Below, one piece after another: positions 25,101 through 35,100 of a stretch of DNA of 64,000 bases. Position numbers and translations under genes: made by a program. The first letter of the stretch is position 1. Every line of letters starts with the position of its first letter. Origin of the DNA: an uncultured Bacteroidales bacterium (lineage in GTDB: Bacteria > Bacteroidota > Bacteroidia > Bacteroidales > F082). Under the pieces are notes generated by a model. It saw only the letters and a program-made list of their open reading frames with translations. It had not been told where the DNA came from and ran no database searches. The stretch covers positions 1 through 64,000 of the forward strand of contig CAMHFN010000004.1 in assembly GCA_946184615.1 (NCBI GenBank), read 5' to 3'.

Positions 25101-26873
25101 ATGATAAAAGAAACGAGAATTTTTGACATCCTCACCGTTTATCCCGAGAAATGGCCTGAACAAAAGGTGGCTTTGGCTCGCAAGGAAAACGGCATCTGGA
25201 GGAAATACAGTCCGACGGAGTATCAAGAACTAACCAAGAAAGTTGCCTATGCCTTGATCGAGCTTGGAATCCAACCTGATGAAAAGGTGGCCATCATCAG
25301 TGGCAACCGTCCCGAGTGGAACATTTTGGACATGGCCATCACCATGATCGGAGCTATCGATGTGCCCATTTACCCCACTATCAGCAAGGAAGACTACCGC
25401 TACATTTTAGGTAATTGTGATGCCAAGATGGTGATTTTGGAAGGCCTTTCCGTAATGAACAAAGTGGAAGAAGTGCGTGTAGACATTCCTAAACTACAGT
25501 TGCTCTATACCTTCCAGGACCGTCAGAAATACCCCTATTTCGCCCAACTCGTCGAACTGGGCGAGCAGCATCCCCATGAGGAAGAGTTGAAACAGCGCAT
25601 GGATGCCGTCAAGCCCGAGCAATGCGCCACCATCGTCTACACTTCGGGCACCACGGGCGAGCCCAAGGGGGCCATGCTGTCGCATAGCAACATCATGCAC
25701 CAGATCTATGGCATCGAGCACACCCCTGCCAAATGGTCAAAGACTGCCTTCAGTTTCTTGCCCATCTGCCATGCCTACGAACGCTTGCTCGTCTACATGT
25801 ACCAATATCTAGGTATGTCCGTTTATTATGCCGAGAGCCTAGCCACCATCGGAAGCGACATGAAGGAAGTCCATCCCTCCATGATGACCGCTGTACCGCG
25901 TGTACTTGAAAAGGTGTACGAAAAAATCATCATGGCTGGTGACAAACAAAAAGGCATCAAGAAAAAGATTTTCAAGTGGGCCGTCAGCCTTGCCGAACAA
26001 TACAAGATTGAGGACGACAAACGTTCCGGATGGTACAACTTCAAGTTGAAGATTGCTGATAAACTGGTGTTCAAGACCATCCGTGCCAATATCGGAGCGG
26101 AACATTTCGACATCGTAGTGTCGGGTGCCGCCAGCATCTCCCAAAAAATCGCCTCATTCTTCTCTGCCATCAAGATGCCAGTTTACGAAGGCTATGGTAT
26201 GACTGAGACCTCGCCTGTCATCGCCGTGAGCAACAACAACCCCCATGGACGTGAAGTGGGCAGTGTGGGCCAAGCCCTACCAGGGGTGGAAATCAAGATT
26301 GCAGAAAACGGTGAGCTATGTTGCCGCGGACATAACGTGATGATGGGTTATTACAAGAACCCCGAACTCACCAAGGAAATCATCGACGAAGAAGGATGGC
26401 TGCATACGGGCGACTTGGGACGCATCAACGAATTTGGCCAAGTGTTCATCACTGGACGACTGAAGAGCCTCTTCAAGACTTCGATGGGCAAATACGTTAA
26501 TCCACAGATCATCGAAGACAAATTCGTTGAGAGCGAATTCATTGCCAATATCGTGGTGTTCGGTGAAGGCCAGAAATATGCTGCGGCCATCATCCTTCCC
26601 GAATTTGACTACATCAAAGGCTGGTGCAAGGCCAATCAAATCGAGTACACCACGCCTGCCGAGATGATCACCAAGAAAGAAATCAAGGACATCATCGGCA
26701 AGGAAGTGCAGAAGTACAACGAGTTTTTCGGCGACACCGAGAAAGTCAAGCGATTTGAGCTGGTGGCCGACGAATGGAGCAGTGGCAATGGCATCCTGAC
26801 TCCCACGCTGAAGGTGCGTCGCAAAATGGTGGGCGAAAAATACCAGAATCTCATCCAGTCGATGTTCAATTGA
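25101..26873 (+). CDS. Long-chain acyl-CoA synthetase (AMP-forming)
   Basis: 590 residues. The AMP-binding motif IVYTSGTTGEPKGAMLSH lies at about 178-195. YEGYGMTETSPV and the GWLHTGDLG motif follow, and the A8-hinge-like ITGRLKSLFKTSMGKYVNP matches FadD-type enzymes. It activates fatty acids to acyl-CoA with ATP in the cytoplasm or at the membrane. Length and motifs match the long-chain group. The chain length used is not knowable here. It starts 8 bases after the third C25 protease, which is functionally unrelated, so this is probably read-through rather than a true operon. Confidence 0.93.
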   Translation: MIKETRIFDILTVYPEKWPEQKVALARKENGIWRKYSPTEYQELTKKVAYALIELGIQPDEKVAIISGNRPEWNILDMAITMIGAIDVPIYPTISKEDYRYILGNCDAKMVILEGLSVMNKVEEVRVDIPKLQLLYTFQDRQKYPYFAQLVELGEQHPHEEELKQRMDAVKPEQCATIVYTSGTTGEPKGAMLSHSNIMHQIYGIEHTPAKWSKTAFSFLPICHAYERLLVYMYQYLGMSVYYAESLATIGSDMKEVHPSMMTAVPRVLEKVYEKIIMAGDKQKGIKKKIFKWAVSLAEQYKIEDDKRSGWYNFKLKIADKLVFKTIRANIGAEHFDIVVSGAASISQKIASFFSAIKMPVYEGYGMTETSPVIAVSNNNPHGREVGSVGQALPGVEIKIAENGELCCRGHNVMMGYYKNPELTKEIIDEEGWLHTGDLGRINEFGQVFITGRLKSLFKTSMGKYVNPQIIEDKFVESEFIANIVVFGEGQKYAAAIILPEFDYIKGWCKANQIEYTTPAEMITKKEIKDIIGKEVQKYNEFFGDTEKVKRFELVADEWSSGNGILTPTLKVRRKMVGEKYQNLIQSMFN

Positions 26874-26884
26874 GAATTATTTCC

Positions 26885-26892
26885 TATTTTTG
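26885..26892 (+). promoter_or_regulatory. -7 box for gcvT
   Basis: TATTTTTG fits TAnnTTTG, 41 bases before the gcvT start. There is no TTG at the right -33 spacing, so support is partial. Confidence 0.45.
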
Positions 26893-26932
26893 CGGCTGAA
26901 TATAACGTATAAACAACTTTTAAAGATATAAA

Positions 26933-28048
26933 ATGGAAAACTTAGAACTTAAGAAAACCCCTTACAACCAGATTCATCACGATTTGGGAGCCAAGATGGC
27001 TGAATTTGCCGGTTACGACATGCCTATCCAATACACAGGTCTTGTAGAGGAACACAACAATGTCCGCAACAATGTGGGCGTGTTCGACGTGAGCCACATG
27101 GGCGAGTTCCGTGCCAAAGGTCCCATGGCCAAGCAGTTCATGCAGTACTGCACTGTCAACGACGTGGCCGCTCTAGGCGATGGCAAGGTGCAATACACCT
27201 GTCTGCCGAACGGCAAAGGTGGCATCGTGGACGACATGCTCGTCTATCGCATTGCCGACGACCATTATTTCATGGTCCCCAACGCTGCCAACATTGACAA
27301 GGACTGGGCTTGGATGAGCCAAATCGCCGAGAAGTTCGGTATGAAGCTTGGTGAAGACTTTATGAACGAGAGCGAACAGTGGGCACAACTTGCCGTTCAA
27401 GGTCCCAACGCCTTGAAGGCCATGCAGAAGCTCACCACAGCCAACGTGGTGGATATGGAATACTACACTTTCCAAATCATCACCTTCGCTGGTGTCGAAA
27501 ACATCATCTTCTCCACCACCGGTTACACCGGTGCTGGCGGTTGCGAGATCTACATCCCTGTCGCCCATGCCAAGGAGGTTTGGGATGCTGTGTTTGAGGC
27601 TGGCAAAGAATTTGGCATCATGCCCGCAGGTCTCGGTTGCCGCGACACCCTCCGTCTGGAGAAAGGCTTCTGCCTCTACGGCCACGAGATCGACGATACC
27701 ATCAGCCCCATTGAGGCTGGTCTCGGTTGGATCACCAAGTTTGTTGACGGCAACGACTTCCTCAACCGTGAGATCTTCGCCGCACAAAAGGCCAATGGCG
27801 TGAGCCAAAAGATCGTGGGCTTCGAGATGATTGATCGTGGCATCCCACGTAACGGTTACGAGGTGTGCGATGCCGAAGGCAACTGCATCGGCATGGTCCG
27901 CTCAGGCAGCCCGTCTCCCTCCACCGGCAAGAACATCGGTACCGCTCTGGTTCAAAAAGCCTTCAGCAAGAAAGACACCGAGATTTACATCAAGATCCGC
28001 AACAAGCTCATCAAGGCTGTCGTGGTGAAGATGCCGTTCCTGGCATAA
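26933..28048 (+). CDS. gcvT: Aminomethyltransferase (glycine cleavage T protein)
   Basis: 371 residues, normal length. It transfers the methylene group from the H-protein-bound aminomethyl arm to tetrahydrofolate and releases ammonia. Family landmarks are GVFDVSHMGEFRAKGP near the N-terminus, YTGAGGCEIYIP, LGCRDTLRLEKGFCLYGHEID and the C-terminal barrel NIGTALVQKAF. No gcvH or gcvP lies in the window, so the system is split across the genome or partly elsewhere. Its stop overlaps the start of the rhomboid gene by one base (TAATG), which indicates translational coupling. Confidence 0.96.
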   Translation: MENLELKKTPYNQIHHDLGAKMAEFAGYDMPIQYTGLVEEHNNVRNNVGVFDVSHMGEFRAKGPMAKQFMQYCTVNDVAALGDGKVQYTCLPNGKGGIVDDMLVYRIADDHYFMVPNAANIDKDWAWMSQIAEKFGMKLGEDFMNESEQWAQLAVQGPNALKAMQKLTTANVVDMEYYTFQIITFAGVENIIFSTTGYTGAGGCEIYIPVAHAKEVWDAVFEAGKEFGIMPAGLGCRDTLRLEKGFCLYGHEIDDTISPIEAGLGWITKFVDGNDFLNREIFAAQKANGVSQKIVGFEMIDRGIPRNGYEVCDAEGNCIGMVRSGSPSPSTGKNIGTALVQKAFSKKDTEIYIKIRNKLIKAVVVKMPFLA

Positions 28049-28749
28049 TGAATCAAGACCGAAAGAAATTTTTCGGCAGTTTAGCCATCCCGGCTTTATT
28101 GGTGACCCTGATGTGGGTCGTCAAGATAGTCGAGATGGCTTTTTCTGTCAACTTCAGTCTCTGGGGACTCCATCCCCACAGCACGAAAGGGCTGTTAGGC
28201 ATTCTCACCTTGCCCTTCCTACATGGCGACTGGGAGCATCTGCTCACCAACACCCCAGCGGTATTGGTACTGGGAACAGCGTTGTATTATTGCTACCCTA
28301 CCCTTGCCAACCGTGTCATGATGATTAGCTGGTTGGCTAGCGGACTTCTCACTTGGTGCATCGGCACCCCAGGCAGCATCCACGTCGGTGCCAGCGCCCT
28401 CATCTACGCCCTCAACCTCTTCCTTATCGTAAGCGGCTTCATCCGAGGAAACCGGCTCCTTATCGTTATCTCGCTTATCATGGTATTTCTTTACGGGGGC
28501 TTTATCTGGGGCATGATCCCCGCCTTGGCCAAGCCGCAGCACATCTCCTGGGAAGGACATCTCAGCGGTGGCCTTGTCGGCACCGTATTAGCCTTCCTTT
28601 TCAGGAAAAAAGGTCCTCAAAAAGAGGTACATCACTGGGATGACGAAGACGACCATGATGACGATCCCAATGACGGTGAAAAACCTTATTGGGACGTACC
28701 CATGCCTTCCAATGACGATTTAAAAGTGGAATACCATTTCAGACATTAA
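28048..28749 (+). CDS. Rhomboid-family intramembrane serine protease
   Basis: 233 residues from the ATG at 28048, in the TAATG overlap with gcvT. Five or six membrane helices are visible. The active-site serine is Ser116 in IHVGASALIYAL (GxS motif), and the histidine is His171 in WEGHLSGGLVG. The family cleaves membrane proteins within the bilayer; the substrate is unknown. The tail (about 195-233) is very rich in Asp and His (DDEDDHDDDPNDGE). Its stop overlaps the stop of the convergent SGNH gene by four bases. Confidence 0.9.
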   Translation: MNQDRKKFFGSLAIPALLVTLMWVVKIVEMAFSVNFSLWGLHPHSTKGLLGILTLPFLHGDWEHLLTNTPAVLVLGTALYYCYPTLANRVMMISWLASGLLTWCIGTPGSIHVGASALIYALNLFLIVSGFIRGNRLLIVISLIMVFLYGGFIWGMIPALAKPQHISWEGHLSGGLVGTVLAFLFRKKGPQKEVHHWDDEDDHDDDPNDGEKPYWDVPMPSNDDLKVEYHFRH

Positions 28750-29465
28750 AAAGACTGGCGCAAAGCAGCCACAACCTGAGCGGCTATGTCAGCCATTCCT
28801 TGGGCATTAGGATGCGCCCAATCCTTTTGAATGTCATACAAATCGATGCAGTTGATTCCATAATGATGGGCGACGGTGTGCACTGACTCCACAAACCTCT
28901 CCATATCGGTGGTAGAAAGATCCATATCAACCAAGAAATAGATTTTGGCTTCGGGATAATGTCGTTCCAGATAGTCAAATAAATAAGCCATAGCAGGCCG
29001 GTACTGTTCGAGCTGCCCTTCGGTCCAATCAGAATAGACATACTCCCCACAATAGGCACCATTCCAGACATCGTTGGCCCCTCCAAAAACAAAAATCACA
29101 TCAGGATCACCAAGATCGTCCATACGACGAATGAAGGAATGCGGACCATAGTAAGGGCCAGAATTGTAACCCCAGAAATTGCATATCAGCGAGCCCGAAA
29201 ACGAATTGTTCTTTTCAAGGGTCCACCCTAACTCTTCAGCCACCTTAAACCACCACATATCCTCGACACTTGTCACATCGATGTAATTATCTGGTGCCGG
29301 ATAATACCAGATGTCGTTCGAGTCGGGATCCACATAACCTTCAAAGGTGGAATAGCTGTCGCCCAGCACCGAAAAACGAATGTCTTGGGGGATAGGATCT
29401 TTGCCACAGGAGCTCAACAAAGCTGCAATGGAAACAACCAAAAAAAAGTATTTAACGGTCTTCAT
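28746..29465 (-). CDS. SGNH/GDSL-hydrolase lipoprotein
   Basis: 239 residues. A lipoprotein signal ends LLSSC (Cys20). The SGNH blocks are GDSYS at 35-39 (nucleophile Ser37), a glycine-rich turn near SGSLIC, GGAND (block III) and DWAHPNAQG near the end (Asp and His of the triad). It is probably a cell-envelope esterase or lipase that acts on acylated carbohydrate or lipid; the substrate is not known. It is the last gene of a three-gene minus-strand unit, 16 bases after the OmpA-type gene, and convergent with the rhomboid gene with a four-base overlap. Confidence 0.88.
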   Translation of the reverse strand: MKTVKYFFLVVSIAALLSSCGKDPIPQDIRFSVLGDSYSTFEGYVDPDSNDIWYYPAPDNYIDVTSVEDMWWFKVAEELGWTLEKNNSFSGSLICNFWGYNSGPYYGPHSFIRRMDDLGDPDVIFVFGGANDVWNGAYCGEYVYSDWTEGQLEQYRPAMAYLFDYLERHYPEAKIYFLVDMDLSTTDMERFVESVHTVAHHYGINCIDLYDIQKDWAHPNAQGMADIAAQVVAALRQSF

Positions 29466-29485
29466 TCTTACTTCTTACTTCTTAA
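29465..29485. repeat. Three 7-base units between OmpA and SGNH genes
   Basis: TTCTTAC, TTCTTAC, TTCTTAA fill the entire 16-base gap between two genes of one unit and overlap the stop codon of the OmpA-type gene. Same class as the array at 40178-40217. Confidence 0.6.
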
Positions 29486-31140
29486 AAAATAATCATTTCT
29501 GTTCTACGGTTCATCGCACGGTATTCTTCGGTGTTGTTAGGATATAACGGTTTTGTCGCGCCATAGCCTTTTGCGGTCAGTCGATCCTCATCGATGCCGT
29601 TGGCGATTAAAGCTTGGCGAACCACTTCGGCTCGCTCCTCAGAAAGTTTCAAATTATAGGCATCAGTGCCCACATTGTCAGTATGTCCGGCCAATTCCAC
29701 GGAGATCTCAGGATGGTTTTCAAGAAAAGCCTTGAGCATGGTAATGCCCTCAGCTGAATCCTCTGTCAGCGCAGCACTGTTAAACTCAAATTGGATGTTC
29801 ACCAATGGCACCACAGTACCAGGATTCAAGTCTTCCACCACATAGTCATAGACATTAACCGGTGCCGGCTTTAAATCCTCATCCTGGAGCTGGAAACGAT
29901 AAATATCGTAACCACCAAAGCCGCCTTCCCTAATAGAAGAAATCAAGGCCGTGTGACCATCGGCAGTAACGATGAAATTGATCTCGTCACCAGGGGTATT
30001 GATGGGATAGCCCAAATTCATGGGTTCCGACCACTCCCCCGCTTCGTTGCGACGACTCACAAAAAGATCATAGCCCCCCATACCCGTGTGGGTGTCCGAC
30101 GAAAAATACAACGTCTTACCATCCGGATGGAGATAGGGGGCCATCTCTACTCCTTGGGTATTGATGACCTGGCCAAGGTTTTCCGGCTCCGACCAGTTCC
30201 CTTCTTCATCTCGATAACAGTGATACAAATCGGCATTACCATTACGCCGCGAGGCAAAGAAAAGTTCTTTCCCATCGAGACTGAGACAAGGTTGAGAATC
30301 CCAGGCAGTGCTGTTGACTGTCTCTCCCAATGACCGTATTCCCATCCAAGACGAGTGGCTATCCTTACGGTTTGCTTTATAAAGGTCACATCCAGGATGA
30401 TGGCGGTCGATACCACAAACGGTAAAATACAATTCATTTCCTTTTTGGGAAAGAAATGCAGCTCCCACATGATCATCCAAATCGGGATGGAGGCGCAACA
30501 CCGAGGCCGGATACCATTGTCCTTCTGCGGAATGCGAGATAAACAACCCTTCTTGCTGATAGGCTGCCCCTTCGACTGCATACCGGCGGGTGAACAGCAA
30601 TTCCGTTCCCAGGATCTCCAATGCATTGACATATTCATCGTTAGCCGTATTGACTCCTTGTCCCAAGCTTATGGGATTGAAGTCAACCGGATGCTCCACC
30701 GCGCTCTTTCTAAATAAAGCATTTTTCAACATTTCTGTTGATTTTTCATCATTTGCTTTGTTTCCTGGAGCCGTTATTTGGAACCATCTCAACACTTTAA
30801 TTTCATCCGCATAGCGCATCTTCTGGTCATAGAGCCGAGCTAATGACAGAGCTGCTGGTGGGAACAGCATCGAGTCAGCTTTAAGTGACTGTTCATAGCC
30901 TTCTACGGCGAGATCGCAGTCGCGGGTCTCCATACCAATCTCACCTTGGAGTAGCCATGCCTCGGCGTAATTAGGGTCTATAGCCGTCGCTTTTTGCACT
31001 TGCTGGTAAGCCCTTTCGTAGTCACGTTCCAGAAAAGCTTTTTGCGCTGCCTCGTAGGCTTTCACGGCTTTCTTGGGATGCTGAGAGAACCCGAGCATTG
31101 CAATGAACGATAATCCTATAACCCAAAGCGCACGTTTCAT
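29482..31140 (-). CDS. TPR / PD40 propeller / OmpA-domain protein
   Basis: 552 residues with an N-terminal signal peptide (to MLGFS-Q). A TPR region (about 25-110) contains ATAIDPNYAEAWLLQGEIGM. A WD40-like PD40 propeller (about 150-400) shows repeats such as GKELFFASRRNGNADLYHC and GKTLYFSSDTHTGMGGYDLF. A short linker precedes an OmpA domain with IQFEFNSAALTED and ELAGHTDNVGTDAYNLKLSEERA, which would bind peptidoglycan. The order resembles PorE of the T9SS, although the carboxypeptidase-regulatory domain of PorE is not evident. A link to T9SS is inference. Its start overlaps the stop of the upstream propeller gene by four bases (ATGA). Confidence 0.87.
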   Translation of the reverse strand: MKRALWVIGLSFIAMLGFSQHPKKAVKAYEAAQKAFLERDYERAYQQVQKATAIDPNYAEAWLLQGEIGMETRDCDLAVEGYEQSLKADSMLFPPAALSLARLYDQKMRYADEIKVLRWFQITAPGNKANDEKSTEMLKNALFRKSAVEHPVDFNPISLGQGVNTANDEYVNALEILGTELLFTRRYAVEGAAYQQEGLFISHSAEGQWYPASVLRLHPDLDDHVGAAFLSQKGNELYFTVCGIDRHHPGCDLYKANRKDSHSSWMGIRSLGETVNSTAWDSQPCLSLDGKELFFASRRNGNADLYHCYRDEEGNWSEPENLGQVINTQGVEMAPYLHPDGKTLYFSSDTHTGMGGYDLFVSRRNEAGEWSEPMNLGYPINTPGDEINFIVTADGHTALISSIREGGFGGYDIYRFQLQDEDLKPAPVNVYDYVVEDLNPGTVVPLVNIQFEFNSAALTEDSAEGITMLKAFLENHPEISVELAGHTDNVGTDAYNLKLSEERAEVVRQALIANGIDEDRLTAKGYGATKPLYPNNTEEYRAMNRRTEMIIF

Positions 31141-32054
31141 TTCCCTGTTTTTTCAAGATCTTTTGCGATACGTTTGCGGAAATCGATAGCAAACACTCTT
31201 GAGGCAGAGGTCGGTGAAGTTTCAGCAGAGAGGAAACATTTCCCTTTGTCGTAAAAGCAGATGCCTTCCGTTTGATGGCCGAGATAATTATGCAATTCAA
31301 ATCGGCGGTGCGAAAGCTTCACGCCCGTATCGTCAAAGTCATAGATAAGATAAAGGAAAGGCAACCAGACCTTATTTACATAACCAACCAACACTAGAAC
31401 ACCACTCTCTCTGTCGTAGTCGGCTCCTGTGATGAGACCCTGCGAGTCGAACCCGTTGACCACTTCAGCTACTTGGGTGCCTGGGGCCTTGGAAAGCCGA
31501 TAGAGGCGTGTCGTTCCAGTAGCCCAGCCTTTGCTGAACAGGTAGAGGTATTCATCGGTGGCAAACATGGCCTCGCAATCGTAGTCATGTTCTTGTTTCT
31601 TATGCTCAAAACTCGTCTGGTCAGCAAAACTGAATCGGATGGAATCGACCATAATGGAGGTATCGCCTTCCTCTGGAATATCAGACAGTGGGAAGGAATA
31701 AATGCGAAGGTTTTTGCGTTTCCCCTTGTTGTTGCCGAAGTCACCCACATATACTTTTTCCCCATCGGTACAGACATCTTCCCAGTCCTTGTTCTTAGCA
31801 TTGGCAAGGGTGATGCGCTGCACCACTTCAAAGGTGGTGGTATCGAGGCCAAAAAGGATGGCCTTGCCACCGCTATCATTATGGGTCCACAGGCGGCCAT
31901 TATGGAAGAAGAGTCCCGAAGTCTCACGAACTTCCTCTGGGAGCAGCGATTTGAATTCAGGGGCGAACAACGGTGTATAGCCAGCATGGCCTTCTTCCTG
32001 AGCTCTCAAGAAGGGAGCCATCAATAAAAGGATGACAAAAAGAGTTTTTCGCAT
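31137..32054 (-). CDS. Exported beta-propeller-like protein
   Basis: 305 residues from the ATG at 32054, where the signal peptide MRKTLFVILLLMAPFLRA starts. An earlier in-frame start would run back through the promoter and terminator. The mature part has blade-like repeats (ETSGLFFHNGRLWTHNDSGG, KDWEDVCTDGEKVYVGDFG, DCEAMFATDEYLYLFSKG). This suggests a six-bladed propeller related to strictosidine-synthase/SMP-30-like or phytase-like folds. No catalytic site is recognised. It is the first gene of a unit with the OmpA-type and SGNH genes, read from the promoter at 32074-32104. Confidence 0.75.
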   Translation of the reverse strand: MRKTLFVILLLMAPFLRAQEEGHAGYTPLFAPEFKSLLPEEVRETSGLFFHNGRLWTHNDSGGKAILFGLDTTTFEVVQRITLANAKNKDWEDVCTDGEKVYVGDFGNNKGKRKNLRIYSFPLSDIPEEGDTSIMVDSIRFSFADQTSFEHKKQEHDYDCEAMFATDEYLYLFSKGWATGTTRLYRLSKAPGTQVAEVVNGFDSQGLITGADYDRESGVLVLVGYVNKVWLPFLYLIYDFDDTGVKLSHRRFELHNYLGHQTEGICFYDKGKCFLSAETSPTSASRVFAIDFRKRIAKDLEKTGK

Positions 32055-32073
32055 AGCAGGATCGATTTTCCTG

Positions 32074-32104
32074 CAAAGATAACAAAAAAAATGAGGGCGA
32101 CCAA
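32074..32104 (-). promoter_or_regulatory. Promoter for the propeller/OmpA/SGNH unit
   Basis: On the minus strand: TTG, 20 bases, TATCTTTG, 19 bases before the ATG at 32054. The TTG lies inside the terminator hairpin of the previous gene, so the two signals overlap. Confidence 0.68.
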
Positions 32105-32124
32105 AAAGCTTTTTGGTCGCCCTC
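32093..32124. terminator. Strong terminator after the 1490-residue gene
   Basis: A perfect 32-base palindrome (arms GAGGGCGACCAAAAAG and its complement). On the minus strand it is followed by ATTTTTTTTG, a textbook rho-independent terminator. It lies 13 bases after the stop at 32138. Confidence 0.88.
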
Positions 32125-32137
32125 TCAATTCTTCTCC

Positions 32138-35100
32138 TTACGGTGCTAGGAAAACCAAAGGGCGGCTTTCCGTCACTGAATTTGACGACGAGAAGATATA
32201 GCCCTGGCCAGGCATCAAGGTCGAAAGAGCACCTCTCCATCTGGATCCATTATAGGTTGCCGTGCCATTACCCGCTGATTTGATCATGTCACCGTTCACA
32301 GGATTGAAACCAGCGAATGCGTCGTTGATGCTCATGCTCTCAGAAAGCGGGAAAGCAAACCATTTGACGCCTTTGGGGATGACTATAGGATGCTCGGCGG
32401 GATCGACAGCCGTGCCCTCCAATGAAATCTCACACGCGGCATCGACTGTAATCATACACATCTGGGTCAGCTCGATTGCACCGAGGGATCCTCTCCAGCG
32501 GGTGCCGTTGTAGGTCGTGTAGCCGCTGTTTTGCGACCTGATAGTGATGGAGGTGGTGCCTGGCAATGCCTCCACGAGGGCCGCCTTGAGGTCATCAAGA
32601 GTAGTTTCCACGTTGAACGAGACCCAGTTGATGCCCGCTGACAAAACGATCGTCTGAGTAGTAGTACCGAGGAAGGCCGGTTGATTTCCGATAAGGCTAT
32701 GAACTGGCAATGCAAAGTTCACATGACTTGGCTCCCCGCCAAGCTGTTCAGGAGCGGTTGTAGTGAATATTGCACTATGGCCAAGGCCGTCATTCGGACA
32801 GAAGACCAATACGCCTTCGCATGGCTTGATGGGCGTTCCTGCAACTGCTTTCACAAGGGCATCACCTGTCTCATTCATCCTATAGTATGGCAAAGGCTGA
32901 TTATCATCACCAAGCATGTAGGCATTGCAGGAGAAAGGATTACCGATAAGATTCCATCCATTGAGCGGAGCGGTTGACCCAGTAAATGAGCTTAGATTAA
33001 CCACGATGTTCTCGTTGGTAGCCGGGAAAGGATCAAGGTTGTTTCCAAAACGGATTGTTCCGTCATTTTGTCGCGCATACAGGTAACCTTTATGGGGGAT
33101 TAAAACCGTCCTGCCATCGATCGTGCCGTCTGAATACTTGGGGTTATACCATTCTTCCCCTTCATTGTGACCAGTGAACCAATATAAATCCATTTGATCA
33201 TATAACAAGTTGCCATCTTCTTCAGGCGTAACATTTCCACTATTGACAAAGTGGGTAAAGGGTGTAGAAATGAGATAATAGCCGCTACTGCCTTCCCCAT
33301 TTGCAGCACCATAGCCTGTGATATTCTTCTCAATGCGGGCAAGGAACGAAGTGTTCGACTTCATCTGACCGCCGTCTTTAATGACGGTCTTAAGTGGATT
33401 GCTGGCATTTTCTCCAATAAAGGCATTAGCATTTAGAAGGCCACCATTTTCAACAGTGATGGTGTAGGTTCCCATGTCAATGTTATATGCTTCAGCCTCG
33501 CCAGTAACCGTAACGTCAGCTTGGAGCAGGACATCATCATCCTCACTTGGTATGCCGCCAGTCCAGTTGTTGGCATTGCTCCATAAGTTATCTTCCGCGC
33601 CCGTGAATATCTTTCCGAAATAGGGTGTAGTAAATATGATTTCATTACTCCATACGCTATAATGGTCATTATCGCAGTAAGCGCGCACCTTTACATAGTA
33701 TGTGCTGTTATGATCCACGTAGAATCCCATGACGCAATCTGTTGACATAAATGGAGATGTGATCTGCCAATTAGAATTACTGTTTTTTGATATGGCGAGC
33801 TGCCATTCGGTCTGTTCGTCATTGCCTGCCGTCCATGAAACATACACTAATCCATTTGCAGGATAGCCTTCCATGATTTGCAAGGCGGTAGGCACGTCTG
33901 TACAAACAGCATGCCCAATGACATACAGATTGTCGAGCCGACACATCGGTGGATAATCACCATAATCTTGGTAATCTTCCACTATAAGTTTCAAGCGTAT
34001 GTTCAATGTCGAAACCGGAGCGGGGACTTTAATATTGCAATTCACCATCTGGGAATCTTCCAGGTCACCATACAAGCTGATAAAGTCACCAGTATCTAAC
34101 CAATTAGTGCCATTCGTAGAATACTGCACTTGAACACCGGCCCGAGTACCATTACCCCAAATTGATGGCAGTTGCTGCCAGTCAAAGACAAGATTAACGC
34201 AATCGAAATCATCTGCGATATTGTACTGAGGCAGTTCAACATAGGTTTCATAATTATCATCCACCATGAAAGCCAGTGCCGAGCCCAAACTAAAATGGTC
34301 GGTATTGCCGCTCACTGTCCAACAATCTGGCAGATGAGTACCATGAAAATTGTATGATGCTGAATGCTCTGAGTCGATATCGATAGAATTGTCGCAACCT
34401 TCGATGACAAATGAGAGCATCTCTGACCATTCACCGGTTATACCTTGATCGTCAACCACTCTAATGTGAAAAGTATGTTGACCTTTTTCGATAACACTTA
34501 ACGAATAAAATGGCAGATCCCATGACTGAACATCGTTGGAATCAAGTTGTATCTCGTAATGATCAATTTCATTTTGGCCTGTGGCTAATAAGCATTCCCA
34601 ATCAATCTCCACCCAGGAGCTGCCACTATTTACAGTGTCTATGACAAGGTCAGTCGGTATAGGTGTATGATCAAGGGTGGTGAAGCTGAAGTCTACCCAG
34701 TCGCTATAGTCCACGCTATTGCATTGGTGGCGAATCTGGACATCATAGGTGGTGTTTTCTTCAAGGTTGTATATAAACCAGTGCGGAGTAGCGATCCCGG
34801 TTTGTTCTTCGCCCCATTCCGTATCGGAGGCTTTCTTCATTCTTGCGCACCAAGTGTTACTTGCTGTACCAGGCTCCGACTCCCATGATATATCTGCCAA
34901 AACCATACCAAGGGTTGTTGTTTTTATGTTGATAGGAGCATTGCATTGGTAGTCGGCGGGATAAATGTCTATGTCATCAATGCAGAAAGAAACATAATAC
35001 TGAGATGCTGATGGAGCCTTGATAGCAATGTAGTTGCCATATTGCATCAACTCATCATAAGTGAACGTGATGGTCTTATGCTGATAGGTAGTGGAATGAG

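Noticed and set aside
27173-27808. A 211-codon minus-strand frame antisense to gcvT
   Set aside because: No family similarity, compositional shadow of a strongly conserved gene on the plus strand.
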